Source of the DNA: Mantis religiosa | Lineage: Eukaryota > Arthropoda > Insecta > Mantodea > Mantidae | Reading direction: 5' to 3' | Assembly (NCBI GenBank): GCA_030765055.1 | Contig: JAUKNK010000147.1 | Span: 2,820,001 to 2,884,000 of the forward strand | DNA: 64,000 bases | Shown here: piece by piece, positions 43,127-53,379 of the stretch | How positions within the stretch are numbered: the stretch's first letter is position 1 | Layout of the letters: every line of letters begins with the position of its first letter | Position numbers and translations under genes: made by a program | The notes under the pieces: generated by a model | Seen by the model: only the letters and a program-made list of their open reading frames with translations | What the model was told of the DNA's origin: nothing | Database searches by the model: none

Positions 43127-43377
43127 TCTGCCCGAAGTAGGCGGAAAACAATCTCTCTGCTGTGACTGTCACGAAAGTATGTTGGTTCACACATGATGTA
43201 CTACTGGATGTAAGACTCAAGCCAGACACAGAATAAAGCCAGGAAGGCCGGCTACCATATTTAAAGGGGTTCTAATCAGCATGCCGAGCGCGGAGCACAC
43301 AATATAGCCGACGCGATAAAAGTTTGTAAATAGTATGGGAACTTTATAATTGGTTGCGGGAAAAGAAGTGCAATTAG

Positions 43378-44591
43378 CACTTGTCGCGGAAAAGTTGCGA
43401 CCTAGATAACTATTTTCTGAATGCTCTGTGTGTGTATGTCCAGTGCCAAGAGCGATCAGAACAAAAGTGTCTAAGCTCAAGCAGAAAACTTTTCTCCTGA
43501 AAAGTTGCTTAACTGTGCTCAGAGGCTACTTCACAAAAAAAACATTATGTGTATATCCATAATACAGAGGAAATTTAGCTAAATAAATCTATACCAATAG
43601 TAGTAAAAATCTGATACAGTGGAAATGCTTCAAATATTTACTTTTTCCTAGAACTCCATTCGCTCATATAATTAATTAAAGCAAACGCAAATTACATTGG
43701 GTTTATTTAGTTTTCTCTGTTTTAATTTCTGTTGTTTAAGATTAATGTTTTATCAATAAAATATAGGTTATACCAACAATGTTTCGGTTGATAGATCTTA
43801 AGTAAATACTATATATCAGAAGGTATGAAATCCATAAGTAGCTTCATAAATTATTCTAATTGTTGTATAAAGTATACCAGGAATTCCAAGCGTTTAACCA
43901 TAATAAGCTAATGGTCTTACGAAAAAATTACCTTTTTATAAAGCAATTTCGTTCACAGTATATTTTTAAAATTGAAACGCTACTATAAAATTATTTTGTG
44001 AACTATTATTTGCTTCTAAAACTGTACTCAGATTATACTTCAATTCATATTTATGATGTTTAACCCTTCTGACTAGAGCACATTTTATATTTGCATAATA
44101 ATTTTTTGATTGTTTCACCATATCGATTAAGAAGCAGCCATTAATTTCGCAATTTTAATGTGCCACCTCCTCTTTAAAGTTACGTTGTAGGTTTTAACCG
44201 ATTCTCTGCATATATACAATATCTAATGCTCGTTAAATAGACTTTTAAATCTAAAAGTGGGATTCTGTCTTAATAATTTTGTTTATTTAGCCCAAAACTA
44301 CAAATCATACCCGTACTATAATTGAATTAGGTAACCCATCCTGGAATAATAATTCTAACAAAAATTTCCCGTTATCGCCTCGCGCTTTTGAAGGGATGCT
44401 TATCGCTACCGAAGAGGTTTAAATGCCTCATTAAAAATCCTGGCGTGTTATCGCACCGCAACTTCCCAAGTTTCTAATCGGGCTTTTAACAGTTCGCATC
44501 CGGTCACACCAGCGAGCTGTTGCAGCATCCCGTTCAGATATGCGTTAAATCTTCTTATCAACTGCACGCCCACAATTAAACATTTTCGTGT
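43378..44591. other. Unique central loop of the palindromic element
   Basis: About 1.2 kb present once, between the inner ends of the arms (TGGTTGCGGGAAAAGAAGTG on the left, its inverted match ending at about 44,592 on the right). AT-rich, with no open frame above about 60 codons and no motif recognised. The right third (44,380-44,590) is less AT-rich. Confidence 0.8.
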
Positions 44592-44849
44592 AAATTGCAC
44601 TTCCTTTCCCGCAACCATTTATAAAGTTCCCATACTATTTACAAACTTTTATCGCGTCTGCCATATTGTGTACTCCCCGCTCGGCATGCTGATTAGAACC
44701 CTTTTAAATATGGTAGCCGGCCTTCCTGGCTTTATTCTGTGTCTTACTGGAGTCTTACATCCAGTAGTACATCATGTGTGAACCAACTTCAACTATCGTG
44801 ACAGTCACAGCAGAGAGATTGTTTTTCGCCTACTTCGGGCAGAGTGTAT

Positions 44850-45344
44850 AGGGAGCTGTTAGTACAACAACAAGAGCTGAACGCTGCCGAAGCACAACTA
44901 CATTTTTAATATCAACAACAACAGCAGCTGCAGAACATTCACTTTGCCTGTCCTTACGTTCTGCCACCGATCCAGTCACCTCAACTCCCTGTGGCAGTCC
45001 AGCAGGAGCCTTTTGAGAGCATCCATCCGGAGGGACCTCTGTTGGAATCTCAGGACCCGGGTTCGGCATCGTCATCACCGTCGGTCCTGCTGCTTTCTTC
45101 AAGTGAGGTATCGGCTCTGGCAGACCAGGGCGAACAACAGCAATTTCCACCATTAAAACAGGCGTTTCAATCATCTACTGCCACAGTGGCCGCAGTACCC
45201 ATCGCCAGACTCCGTCCAACCGGCCTATTCGTCCTCCTGTCGGTGCAGGTAGTCTCGCCTTCAGAACCGTCAAGCTCCAGCACCAACAGCGGATTTTACT
45301 CCGCACAACGTCTCCACGATTCTTTGGTTGTTGTGCCACAGTGA
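44850..45344 (+). pseudogene. Gln/Pro/Ser-rich ORF, right arm
   Basis: Inverted counterpart of 42,716-43,126. The frame YRELLVQQQELNAAEAQLHF is stopped by TAA at 44,907-44,909. It is open again through VAVQQEPFESIHPEGPLLES, the Ser-rich part, and an altered, longer C-terminus to 45,344. Without repair it cannot make the left-arm-like product. Confidence 0.5.
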
Positions 45345-45561
45345 TAGGTTTCACATGTACAGTAGTTAGTGTTTATTCATGTTATCAGTGCTGTTTTAGC
45401 TTAATCTTAGCCAGTGTTCTTTCAGTTGTTTTCCCCAGTAACTTCGCTTCTTTTTGTGTATATACAAGAATTTAAAAAAAGTTTCACTTGTGTTTTAAAC
45501 ATGAAATTCGAGCATTGTGCCATCATTTCCTTGTGTGACAACAAAAGCATCAGCTATTGCC

Positions 45562-45789
45562 ATGCCAGATTGCATTTGTGTACATTGCGGTTATTTCAGG
45601 TACACACAGCAACACTACGTGATCTGTATTAAAAGGCATTACACTGTTTGGCTGGCATTCCGTGCTCAAACAAATTCATACAGTCCTCGATGTCTGCAAT
45701 GTCAAGCTTTGCGAGCATGTGTCTTAAACAACATTCGAAATAATATTCCATTTCATTTGCTATATAACTGCCCACGTTGCAGCAATTAA
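45562..45789 (+). CDS. Cys-rich protein 1, right arm (uncharacterised)
   Basis: 75 uninterrupted codons, MPDCICVHCGYFRYTQQHYV to LLYNCPRCSN, the mirror copy of 42,179-42,406. It has one extra Cys (SYSPRCLQC), which is also found at the matching position of Cys-rich protein 2 (SYSPACLQC), so it may be the ancestral state. The upstream frame is open for 15 more codons (from 45,517), but the shared start is the Met at 45,562. It lies about 90 bp upstream of Cys-rich protein 2 in the same orientation. Confidence 0.55.
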   Translation: MPDCICVHCGYFRYTQQHYVICIKRHYTVWLAFRAQTNSYSPRCLQCQALRACVLNNIRNNIPFHLLYNCPRCSN

Positions 45790-45878
45790 ATTAATTTGCC
45801 GCTTTTTTAACTTGGGACATTTCATGTAACTGTAATTCTCATAAAAATTATCTACTCATCTCCTCTCTGACGTCCATC

Positions 45879-46289
45879 ATGGACAAGTGTGAATACTGCG
45901 GTGTATTTGATAGTGAATCTCAAATGTTCCACTTCTACAGAACGTTTTGATCTAATTATTGTACCTATCGCTATTGTTGGCATTGTAGAAAACCTGACTA
46001 CCATCGCAAACATTTATTTGTGTGTCAGTGGCACAATTATGTGTGTAAAAACAAAACAAAGAGCTATTCACCAGCATGCTTACAGTGTTTGGCAAAATGC
46101 ATATGTGCTTTATACAACATTCTTGACCCTAATGCTCACGTTCCAAAACCATCGTGCAAGTGCTCGCATTGCGTCAATCCTTCTGATAGTGTTTGTGTCC
46201 ATTGCGGTTGCATTCACCAAGAAAAATGCACATGTTTTCATTGTCACCGTTGTGGTGCGTTCCAACAATTTGTACATATAGACTATTGA
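45879..46289 (+). pseudogene. Cys-rich protein 2, right arm
   Basis: Starts MDKCEYCGVFDSESQMFHFY. A TGA at 45,948-45,950 replaces the Cys codon TGT found in the left arm (TTC-TGT to TTT-TGA). The frame is then open through CWHCRKPDYHRKHLFVCQW to the TAA/TGA region at 46,287-46,289, with the left-arm TAG site intact here. So each arm carries a different single disabling stop. Differences to the left arm are scattered and include loss or gain of several Cys (R/C, S/C, C/S). Confidence 0.6.
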
Positions 46290-46683
46290 TAATTTTCACT
46301 TTTGTTTTGTTTTATATTTTTTTGTGTTTTAGGAAATGTAACACACGTGCTTTATAGTAAACAATTTTATATTTTCTCCCGATTAGCGATATGCATATAT
46401 GCACATCAACTCCTAAATTGTATTTCTTATGCTATGCTTTGTTTAGCTTAACATTTCAAGTTATATTTATAAAACAAGATGTTTTAAGACATTTCACTTA
46501 TCCATTTATCCATTTATAGTTGTCACAAATAAAACAGAAAACGAAATAGGAAATCAAAACACAAATTTCTAATAGTGCTATTCAAATTATTTTCCAAACC
46601 AAAGAAAAAAGAAAAAGACATACGGATAAGTTGCTGAATTATTGTTGTATATTTAGATTTCTTTATTTTCAGCTTCCTTTTTC

Positions 46684-46997
46684 TTACTTCGTCTCGTACT
46701 CCAACGCCTCTTCCACCCCTCCCGCAACTTCCGCTCCCTCCTCCGCATTTGCGCCTTCGTCATAATTTCCTTCATAACTAGGAAATTCATCAAGTCCGCG
46801 CGTACATGCGCTTTCCAAATTTGCTATTATTTGCTTTAACCCTTCAAAGTCATCGTTCGGCTTTGCCGCATTTACTTTTAATCTGTTTACCAACTTCTCC
46901 TGCTACGGCACATTTTGCTTCATCTCTTCCAGTTCTTGTTTCCTTCTTGCCATCAGCTCCCGTATTCGCGTTACTCTTCCTTCACATTCTTCCCTTT
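46684..46997 (-). pseudogene. Acidic coiled-coil ORF, right arm
   Basis: Inverted counterpart of 40,976-41,245. The minus-strand frame is open from WVKIKKEREECEGRVTRIRE through RRKQELEEMKQNVP, then meets a TAG (left arm: AAT, Asn) before QEKLVNRLKVNAAKPNDDFE, and continues to EALEYETK at 46,684. Retention of the downstream frame in both arms supports past coding function. Confidence 0.5.
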
Positions 46998-47059
46998 CCT
47001 TCTTTATTTTCACCCACATTTCTCCATTTTTATTGCTTTTCCACGCCTTTCGTTCCTCA

Positions 47060-48130
47060 TTTTTTCATCCCATCAAAACGCACTTTATTTCCTCCAATAA
47101 CCGTCACTTTTTAATGCTAACCACCAACCCCATCTCGTCTTATTTTCTCCAATCAAATCCCAACACGTCACTTCCGCATACCAAGTTTACCCATTCCTTA
47201 AATAACCTTTCCTTCTTTCCTTCCTAACTCATAAGAAGAACACATCACCGCTCCCTTACGCAAGTCACGTGACCCTTTTCTAACCATTCTTTTTCTACTC
47301 CATAAACCGTAGTTTACTTCCCCAATCAACATAAACTTTTTAATTCAATCTACCAATCCCATCTAGTCTTATTTTCTCCAATAAAATCCCTACACGTCAT
47401 TTCCGCATACCATTTTTACCCATTCCTTAAACACCCTTTCCTTCTTTCCTTTCAAACTCCCGTCAGCATCATATCGCAACTCCTTTCTCCTAGTCACGTG
47501 ACTTTTTTTTTAAAGAAATCCGTTTCTTTTCCGATAAACCGTCCCGCATTAAGCAACTGGTTTAAACATAATCCTAACGCTCTTGGCGCCATTTTTCATC
47601 CAGTCACAACGCACTTTATTTCCTCCAATCACCGTCATTTTTAATGCAGACCACCAATCCGATCTCGTCTTTTTTTCTCCAATCAAATCCCGACACGTCA
47701 CTTCCGCATACCATGTTTACCCATTCCTTAAACACCCTGTCCTTTCCTTCCCAACTCCAGAGAAGAACACATCACCGCTCCCTCATGCAAGTCACGTGAC
47801 CCTTTTTTAAAAATTCTGTTTCTACTCCATAAACCGTCTTTTATTTCCCCCAATCAACATCCATTTTCAATTACATCCACCAATCCCATCTAGTCTTATT
47901 TTCTCCAATAAAATTCCTACACGTCACTTCCGCATTCCATTTTTACCCATTCCTTAAACATCATTTCCTTCTTTCCCTTCAAACTCCCGTCAGCAACACA
48001 TCGCAATGCCTTTCTCCTAGTCACATGACTTTTTTTAAAGAAATCCGTTTCTTTTCGGATAAACCGTCCTGGATTAAGCAAGTGGTTCAACCATAATCCT
48101 AAAGCTCTTGGCGCAAAATATGAAAATTTC
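47060..48130. repeat. Right subterminal tandem repeats
   Basis: Inverted counterpart of the left array: alternate units with GTCACGTGACCCTTTT (about 47,264 and 47,791) and GTCACGTGACTTTTTT or GTCACATGACTTTTTT (about 47,494 and 48,020), same 265/528-bp periodicity. Confidence 0.85.
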
Positions 48131-48567
48131 CCGCCAAAAGCCTTAATCCATCTTAATCCACGAATTAAGACGGATTAACGCGACACTAGCGCCACTTAGC
48201 GGCAGGATTATATTAATCCAATTGCTTAATCCGGGGCTACAACTACTCTTCCGTATACCATTTTTACCCATTCCTTAAACATCATTTCCTACTTTCCTTT
48301 CAAACTCCCGTCAGCATCACATCGCAATTCCTTTCTCCTAGTCACATGACTTTTTTAAAGAAATCCGTTTCTTTTCGGATAAACCGTCCTGGATTAAGCA
48401 ACTGGTTCAACCATAATCCTAACGCTCTTGACGCCAAATTTGAAAATTTCCCGCCAAAAGCCTTAATCCATCTTAATCCACGAATTAAGACAGATTAACG
48501 CGATATTAGCGCCACCTAGCGGCAGGATTATATTAATCCAATTGCTTAATCCGGGGCTACAACTACT
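48130..48567 (-). repeat. Right terminal inverted repeat, tandemly duplicated
   Basis: The terminus ending CCGGGGCTACAACTACT occurs twice, ending at 48,247 and at 48,567. The outer 320 bp (48,248-48,567) duplicate 47,927-48,247. Only the outer end is next to the target duplication. The left end has a single copy. CTCF-like sites are at 48,186-48,202 and 48,506-48,522. Confidence 0.9.
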
Positions 48568-48573
48568 GATGCT
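48568..48573 (+). repeat. Target-site duplication GATGCT, right
   Basis: Matches 39,676-39,681 exactly; defines the outer boundary of the giant element. Confidence 0.9.
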
Positions 48574-48794
48574 GTACTCTTGGCGGTAGACATTTTAGTA
48601 AGACAGGTGGCACTAGAGAATTCGGCCATTGCTTTTAACTATAAAATCTCCTATATATGCCAGTGATAACTGGACTGTTGCATGAAACGAGGCTGTCTAG
48701 GAAGAAAGGAAAAAAAAACTAAGTAATAAAGCAGTTAAAAGCAGTTTAACAATACATGTTAGTAGGTCTTATAAGAGGGAAATTCACATTACCT

Positions 48795-49405
48795 TTAATG
48801 TTGTTCAAATCGTCCAATATTGCGATTATTGTGTCTGGAAGCTGTGTTGCAGTGTGCAATGGTGTCTTTTATCAATAATTGAAATGATTTATGAAAATTA
48901 TTGGTTTCATAATAAAGTAATCTTTCTTCATTTGCTTGCTCCTTGTTTACAAATTCTTTGTGCCTTTTATTTGCTCCCCATAGTTTGCATCTCAAGGTGC
49001 TATTCTCCCTTTCCAATCTCTTTAATTTGAAAATCATGTCTTCCTCAGTCTGAATTGCAGCGTAGTTACAAGTACGTGCATCTGTGACATGATCCAGCGC
49101 ATTAATATCAGCAGCACTGTTAACGCTTTCTCTGCTAGAACTGCGTCTCCATTTTCTGCTTTCTGTGTGTAAGCTTATTTTTGAAATTTGTTGCCTTGGT
49201 GTTGCTTGTTTCAATAATTTGTAATCTGGACAGTTATGAAAAATGCTTAGACTACTTCCTGTTTTCAGCAGTTTTATTTTACAGCCTGGCTTATAGTCGT
49301 CCTCAGTAAACTGCAAACTGCACACGATTGCGAAATTATATTTATCATTTACCACCAAATTAGAGCGCGATATAGCTCTTAGCCATTGTTTACATAGTTC
49401 TTCTA
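48795..49405 (-). CDS. THAP-domain protein, 3' exon (partial)
   Basis: The minus-strand frame reads ELCKQWLRAISRSNLVVNDK, IVCSLQFTEDDYKPGCKIKL and LKTGSSLSIF. This is the second half of a THAP zinc-finger DNA-binding domain (pattern W..AI.R......VCS.HF..DDY......LK..AVPSIF). The His ligand of CSxHF is Gln here, which would weaken zinc binding if correct. After it come a Ser/Arg-rich linker and a likely coiled coil (IFKLKRLERENSTLRCKLWG), common in THAP proteins. A splice acceptor TTAATTTCCAG precedes the open frame at 49,405. The first exon with the N-terminal C-x2-4-C was not found. It is either a host gene exon or a THAP-bearing transposon relic. The giant palindrome lies 220 bp beyond its stop codon. 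Confidence 0.6.
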
Positions 49406-50469
49406 CTGGAAATTAATGGAAACTGATCCCTGTTGATTTCCCTTTCTTACTTTAAACATGGATACGCAACAATACACCACCTGAAATATAAAGTATTGAG
49501 CTCATAATTGATGTTATGCTGTTCTGTTATATTGATGATGATGATAATGATGATGATAAAAATAAAAATAATAAAAATAATAATAAAAATAATATAATAT
49601 AATACGTAATTTTTACATTTGGAGCATTGCTGTGTATGGTTCGAAGACCTGGACTTTGGAAAAGCGGAGAGCCTTGAAATATAATGCTCTCTATTGTAAA
49701 TGTTTGTACTATAAAGCTGTCATGGAAAACGCCTTCTTGATAATGATCTGCCACCATTTACGGCACAACAGTAAAAGTAATAATAATAAACAATGACATG
49801 TTGTGTTCATACTTATGATTACTTATATTATTTCGTATTTATAACCAGTTTTATTACTGTCTCTTATTTATGCCCAGTTTTGTTGTTCGCTTGATATAGA
49901 TTGTTGTCAACAGCACTTCATGTAAAATTCACTTTAAATACTAATTGAGACCATAAAATTGGTTCAACTGTCACCACAAAACTAAATGTCGGCAAGGCAA
50001 CTGACGGCTACAAGGGGATATTTAAGGAGTTAGTTTTGAGAGCTCCAAGCGGCAGAAAAGGCAAACACCGCTCGGTCGCTTAAATGCGTATGAATCCGAC
50101 TGAGTGCCGAGGCTTTACGGGATGTGAGCGGTCTTTGACTTAACATACCGGTCTCTTCTTTATGTAAGATCCGAAGCTCACGCGTAACGTCCTCCAAAGC
50201 GAAGCGACCGAAAGGAATTCTCAGAAGTGGCAATACCGCACACAATTTTAGTGTCTTACCTTTACAGTCAAGAGGACCTGCCAATAGCACAGTTAGCCGG
50301 CGGGTTGGTGTCAGTACCCTTCGTCTCCATGCGGCAGGGAAACTAAATTCACGACAGCAGTGACATTTCTAAAATATTATAGGGCTTTTGGTCCCAAATC
50401 ATCTACTGCTAAATTAAATAACATGGGAGAAATAATAAGATAGGATGTTGTAGTGTATATTTTCCATAT
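49406..50469. other. Intron/intergenic candidate; AAT-rich repeat
   Basis: May include upstream THAP exons, but I found none. A (AAT/ATA)-rich low-complexity tract spans about 49,530-49,600. The part 50,030-50,340 is less AT-rich with a motif-free 86-codon frame. Confidence 0.4.
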
Positions 50470-50967
50470 TGTAACTTTTGGGTTTGCAGAATTAAAAGTC
50501 CAATTTGCCGAGAATCTAAATGTTCTTTTTTTCCGTAGAAATACACTGGTCAATTCCCACAGAACAACATTACATCACGTATAAAACACAATCTTCCAAG
50601 GTCGATGACAGTACCAAGCAACGTTCTGATCAGCTCTCGTTACATCAACACTCTTGTTGCACATTGCAACTCCTCACTGTTTTACAATAACTCATTCATG
50701 GCGAGTCATCGCCTTCTTAAATACCTCATTGATAAATTCGAGACTCTTCTAGAAGAATAAAGAAACCGAATATTCTATCACATTACAGAAGCGTAACTTA
50801 ATCTATGCCGGCAAGTCTTCTAACACAGCTATCTTTGTTTGCCGGCCTCTTTGTGTACGCTAGTCGCGCTATCGTTAACTGCTTATGCAAACACTTTATT
50901 ATCGCGAAACATTATCCGCCAATTGTCATCTATTTACGCCGAAATTTTTATGTCCGTTGCCGTGACA
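50470..50967 (+). mobile_element. Solo LTR of the TGTGAC family
   Basis: Starts TGTAACTTTTGGGTTTGCAG and ends GTTGCCGTGACA. Internal blocks (AATGTTCTTTTTTTCCGTAG, CCAAGGTCGATGACAGTACC, TTATCGCGAAACATTATCCG) match the copy at 58.6 kb. No target duplication is evident (ATAT left, AGTT right). Mariner E begins 16 bp downstream. Confidence 0.7.
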
Positions 50968-50983
50968 AGTTAAAATTAATGTA

Positions 50984-51990
50984 CGAGGGTGGTCTGGAAA
51001 GTCTCCAACCTCAATATCAAGATAACAGCACTCTTATATAAAAGCTAGTAAATTTTGTTGTTCATCTGTTAACAGTTCCTCAACAAAGTTTCAGCCATTT
51101 TGGACGCTCAGTTGTTATGGAACAGCTGTTTGGGTGAGTTTATATGAGTGTTCTTATGAAAATGGACAAAATGGAGTATCGAGCTGTCACTAAATATTTG
51201 CTTGTGCAGGGCCATACGCCAACGCAAACCAAAGATAAGTCAGATTCTGTGTATGGGGACTCTGCTCCATCATTTACCACAGTGAACTTTTGTGCAGATG
51301 AATTTAAACGTGGCCGTAAGAGCTTGGGAAACGATGAAAGTTCGGGACGTCCCAAAACAGCAACTACGGAAAGAAACATCGCCAGAGTTCACAAAATTGT
51401 GGAAGACGACCGCCAAATTAAAATGAGAGAGGTAGCAGAGCCTATGAACATGCCGAAAGAACGTTTTTGTCACGTATGAAATCAACATTTAGACATGAGA
51501 AACCTGTCCGCGCGTTAGACCAAAAATGTGTTAGAATGAACATTTCCAATGCCCTGTTGGCGCACTTTAGACGCAATAAATCCGAGTTTTGGCGCCGATT
51601 AATTACTGTAGATGAAACTTGGATACACTATTATAAGCCCGAAACAAAGGTACAGTTCAAACAGTGAACTGCAAAGGGTTAACTGGTTTCAAATGAAGTA
51701 AAAACTGTTTTTTTGTTTTTTTTTGGCTGGGAAAGTGATAGCGACTGCTTTTCGGGATAGTCATGAAGTTATTTAAATCGATTACCTTGAAAAAGGATAA
51801 TCCATTACGGGAGCATACTACGCATCATTACTTGACAAGCTGAAGGCAGAACTTGCGGAAAAAAGGCCGTATTTACGGAAAAAGAAAATCCTGTTTCAGC
51901 AAGACAACGCACCGTCTCACACCTCAGAGGTTCCAGTGGCGAAAATCCACGAATAACAGTTTGAACTGGTTGAGCATACGCCCTAGTTTG
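50984..51990 (+). pseudogene. Mariner E transposase pseudogene
   Basis: TA (50,982-50,983) precedes CGAGGGTGGTCTGGAAAGTC, the 5' terminal repeat. Frame 51,144-51,476 covers the helix-turn-helix region (KMDKMEYRAVTKYLLVQGHT, LGNDESSGRPKTATTERNIA). Other frames follow with FWRRLITVDETWIHYYKPET (first catalytic Asp), a VIATAFRDSHE block where WD is RD, and QQDNAPSHTS near 51,900 (second catalytic Asp). Similarity fades near 51,990, before the PSD block, and the 3' terminal repeat was not found. Several frameshifts and stops are present. Confidence 0.85.
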
Positions 51991-53379
51991 TCCCAAATTG
52001 ATGCAATTGGTGCAAGTATCTACATGATATGCGGAATGTTTATTCCTGCAGCTCAAGTCAACAAATGTTGTTCCTTATTTCTAGCTGATGAGATATGATT
52101 TTGTCTGTTTTGTTATACTTTTAGAATATTTGGCGTAGATGGTTATACGCTCCAGATTTCTAACGAGTTTGAAAATATAAATTTAGTAATAAATTGTGAT
52201 ATTAAGGTGGCATATAATTTTTGTAGTGCGTAATTTTAATACCAATCTGCTTATTTTAATCAGCCAAACTATGTTGATTTGTAAATTATAGAGGTTTTTG
52301 AAAGGAAGTGAGGACTAGGCTACAAGACATAGGCAAGAGATATAGGAAAGTATAGAAGAAAAGAAATCTTTGAAATTTTATAAGCAATTAAAGATATATT
52401 GGAGTAGGGAAAAATATATAGACCAATGTGGAAAAACTGGAAGGGAAGGCATAGCATGGATGAGAGTAGGAATATTATACTTATATTATACTTAATATTA
52501 TACTTATGACACAAAGCTGGTCAGGAAAACCAAAGCCTTGTGACCAGGGGAACTGAGTCAGCAAGTAAATCTTGGGTCAGCAATTTCATTTATTTTTACA
52601 GGGTGTATAATGCAGCATTTTCTATGTTAAATTTTATTGTACTGAATTTGTAATGGATACTCTACAAATAAAATATCAAATATCAAATGATGATTTGTAT
52701 ATTAGAAATTGGATATAAATATGAGAGAAACGGTAACTTTTGAAAAGCTATAGGATAGCTCATAATTTTGCCATTTCTATGAACCAACTCTAGGAGCGCT
52801 TGTCAAAACCATAGCAGACATACTCCCTAATAACAAAAATCAGCAAAATTAGAGGGGATTTTGGCACTTCGAACATATAATGCAAATCACCCATACAGCA
52901 ACACAGTTAAAAATAATAATTTCAAAGCTCCGCATTTACCGCTTTGAAGCGGCGGTCATTCAAAATCCGCCAATGTTTGCAACAAAGTGACAATAACAGC
53001 TGATATTGATACTGAACAAAGCGATTCTGCAATTTGGTGGCACGCACCCACCCACCCACCCAACCACTCACACAAACACACGCGTCAGCAGAAGCCACAC
53101 GCCCGCTCGCCGAAGCATTGTATGTAGCTGTTTATATATCAACAACTAACGCGTTCCAAGGTAATTAATAAACCAAAACATACGCTGTAATATGTCACCT
53201 CAGCAGAAAGCTACAAGTGGGCCGCAGGAGATCAGTGCATAACCGCCCGGCTACATGGGCTTAGTTACGGCTAATGAACCTGCTCCAAACATACGTTCTG
53301 ACAGTAGGTTTGGTTTTAAGAATGTTCGCTTTGTATTGAGGCCTACATAAGCAGCCAACCAACGCCAGTCACGGCACAG
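51991..53379. other. No recognisable gene
   Basis: AT-rich, with a (CACC)n-like stretch at about 53,043-53,065. No motif was recognised. Confidence 0.45.

Larger units (their letters stand above)
39682..48567. mobile_element. Giant palindromic element with 6-bp target duplication
   Basis: An 8,886-bp element whose left arm (39,682 to about 43,377) is the inverted copy of its right arm (about 44,592-48,567), around a unique loop of about 1.2 kb. Both ends begin AGTAGTTGTAGCCCCGG and are flanked by GATGCT. Arm divergence is moderate: roughly 8% in the best-kept ORF at protein level, plus small indels. Gene order per arm from the end inward is subterminal repeats, acidic coiled-coil ORF (reading inward), then two Cys-rich ORFs and a Gln/Pro-rich ORF (reading outward). 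The 6-bp duplication and 5'-AG terminus agree with Maverick/Polinton elements, but their polymerase, integrase, protease and ATPase genes are absent. Foldback-type DNA elements are the main alternative. Confidence 0.85.

Noticed and set aside
42716..43140. Plus-strand 124-codon frame in the left arm, mirrored at 44,830-45,174 (minus)
   Set aside because: Opposite-strand shadow of the Gln/Pro-rich ORF. The mirrored frame is expected from the palindrome, and composition (many Val/Ala/Pro) fits antisense of Gln/Pro/Ser codons. It is open in both arms, so I reject it with some doubt.
39682..48567. Densovirus-like integration, because of the terminal hairpins and inward/outward genes
   Set aside because: No NS1 helicase, no capsid motif, and the palindrome spans the entire element with a 6-bp target duplication; a DNA transposon explanation fits better.
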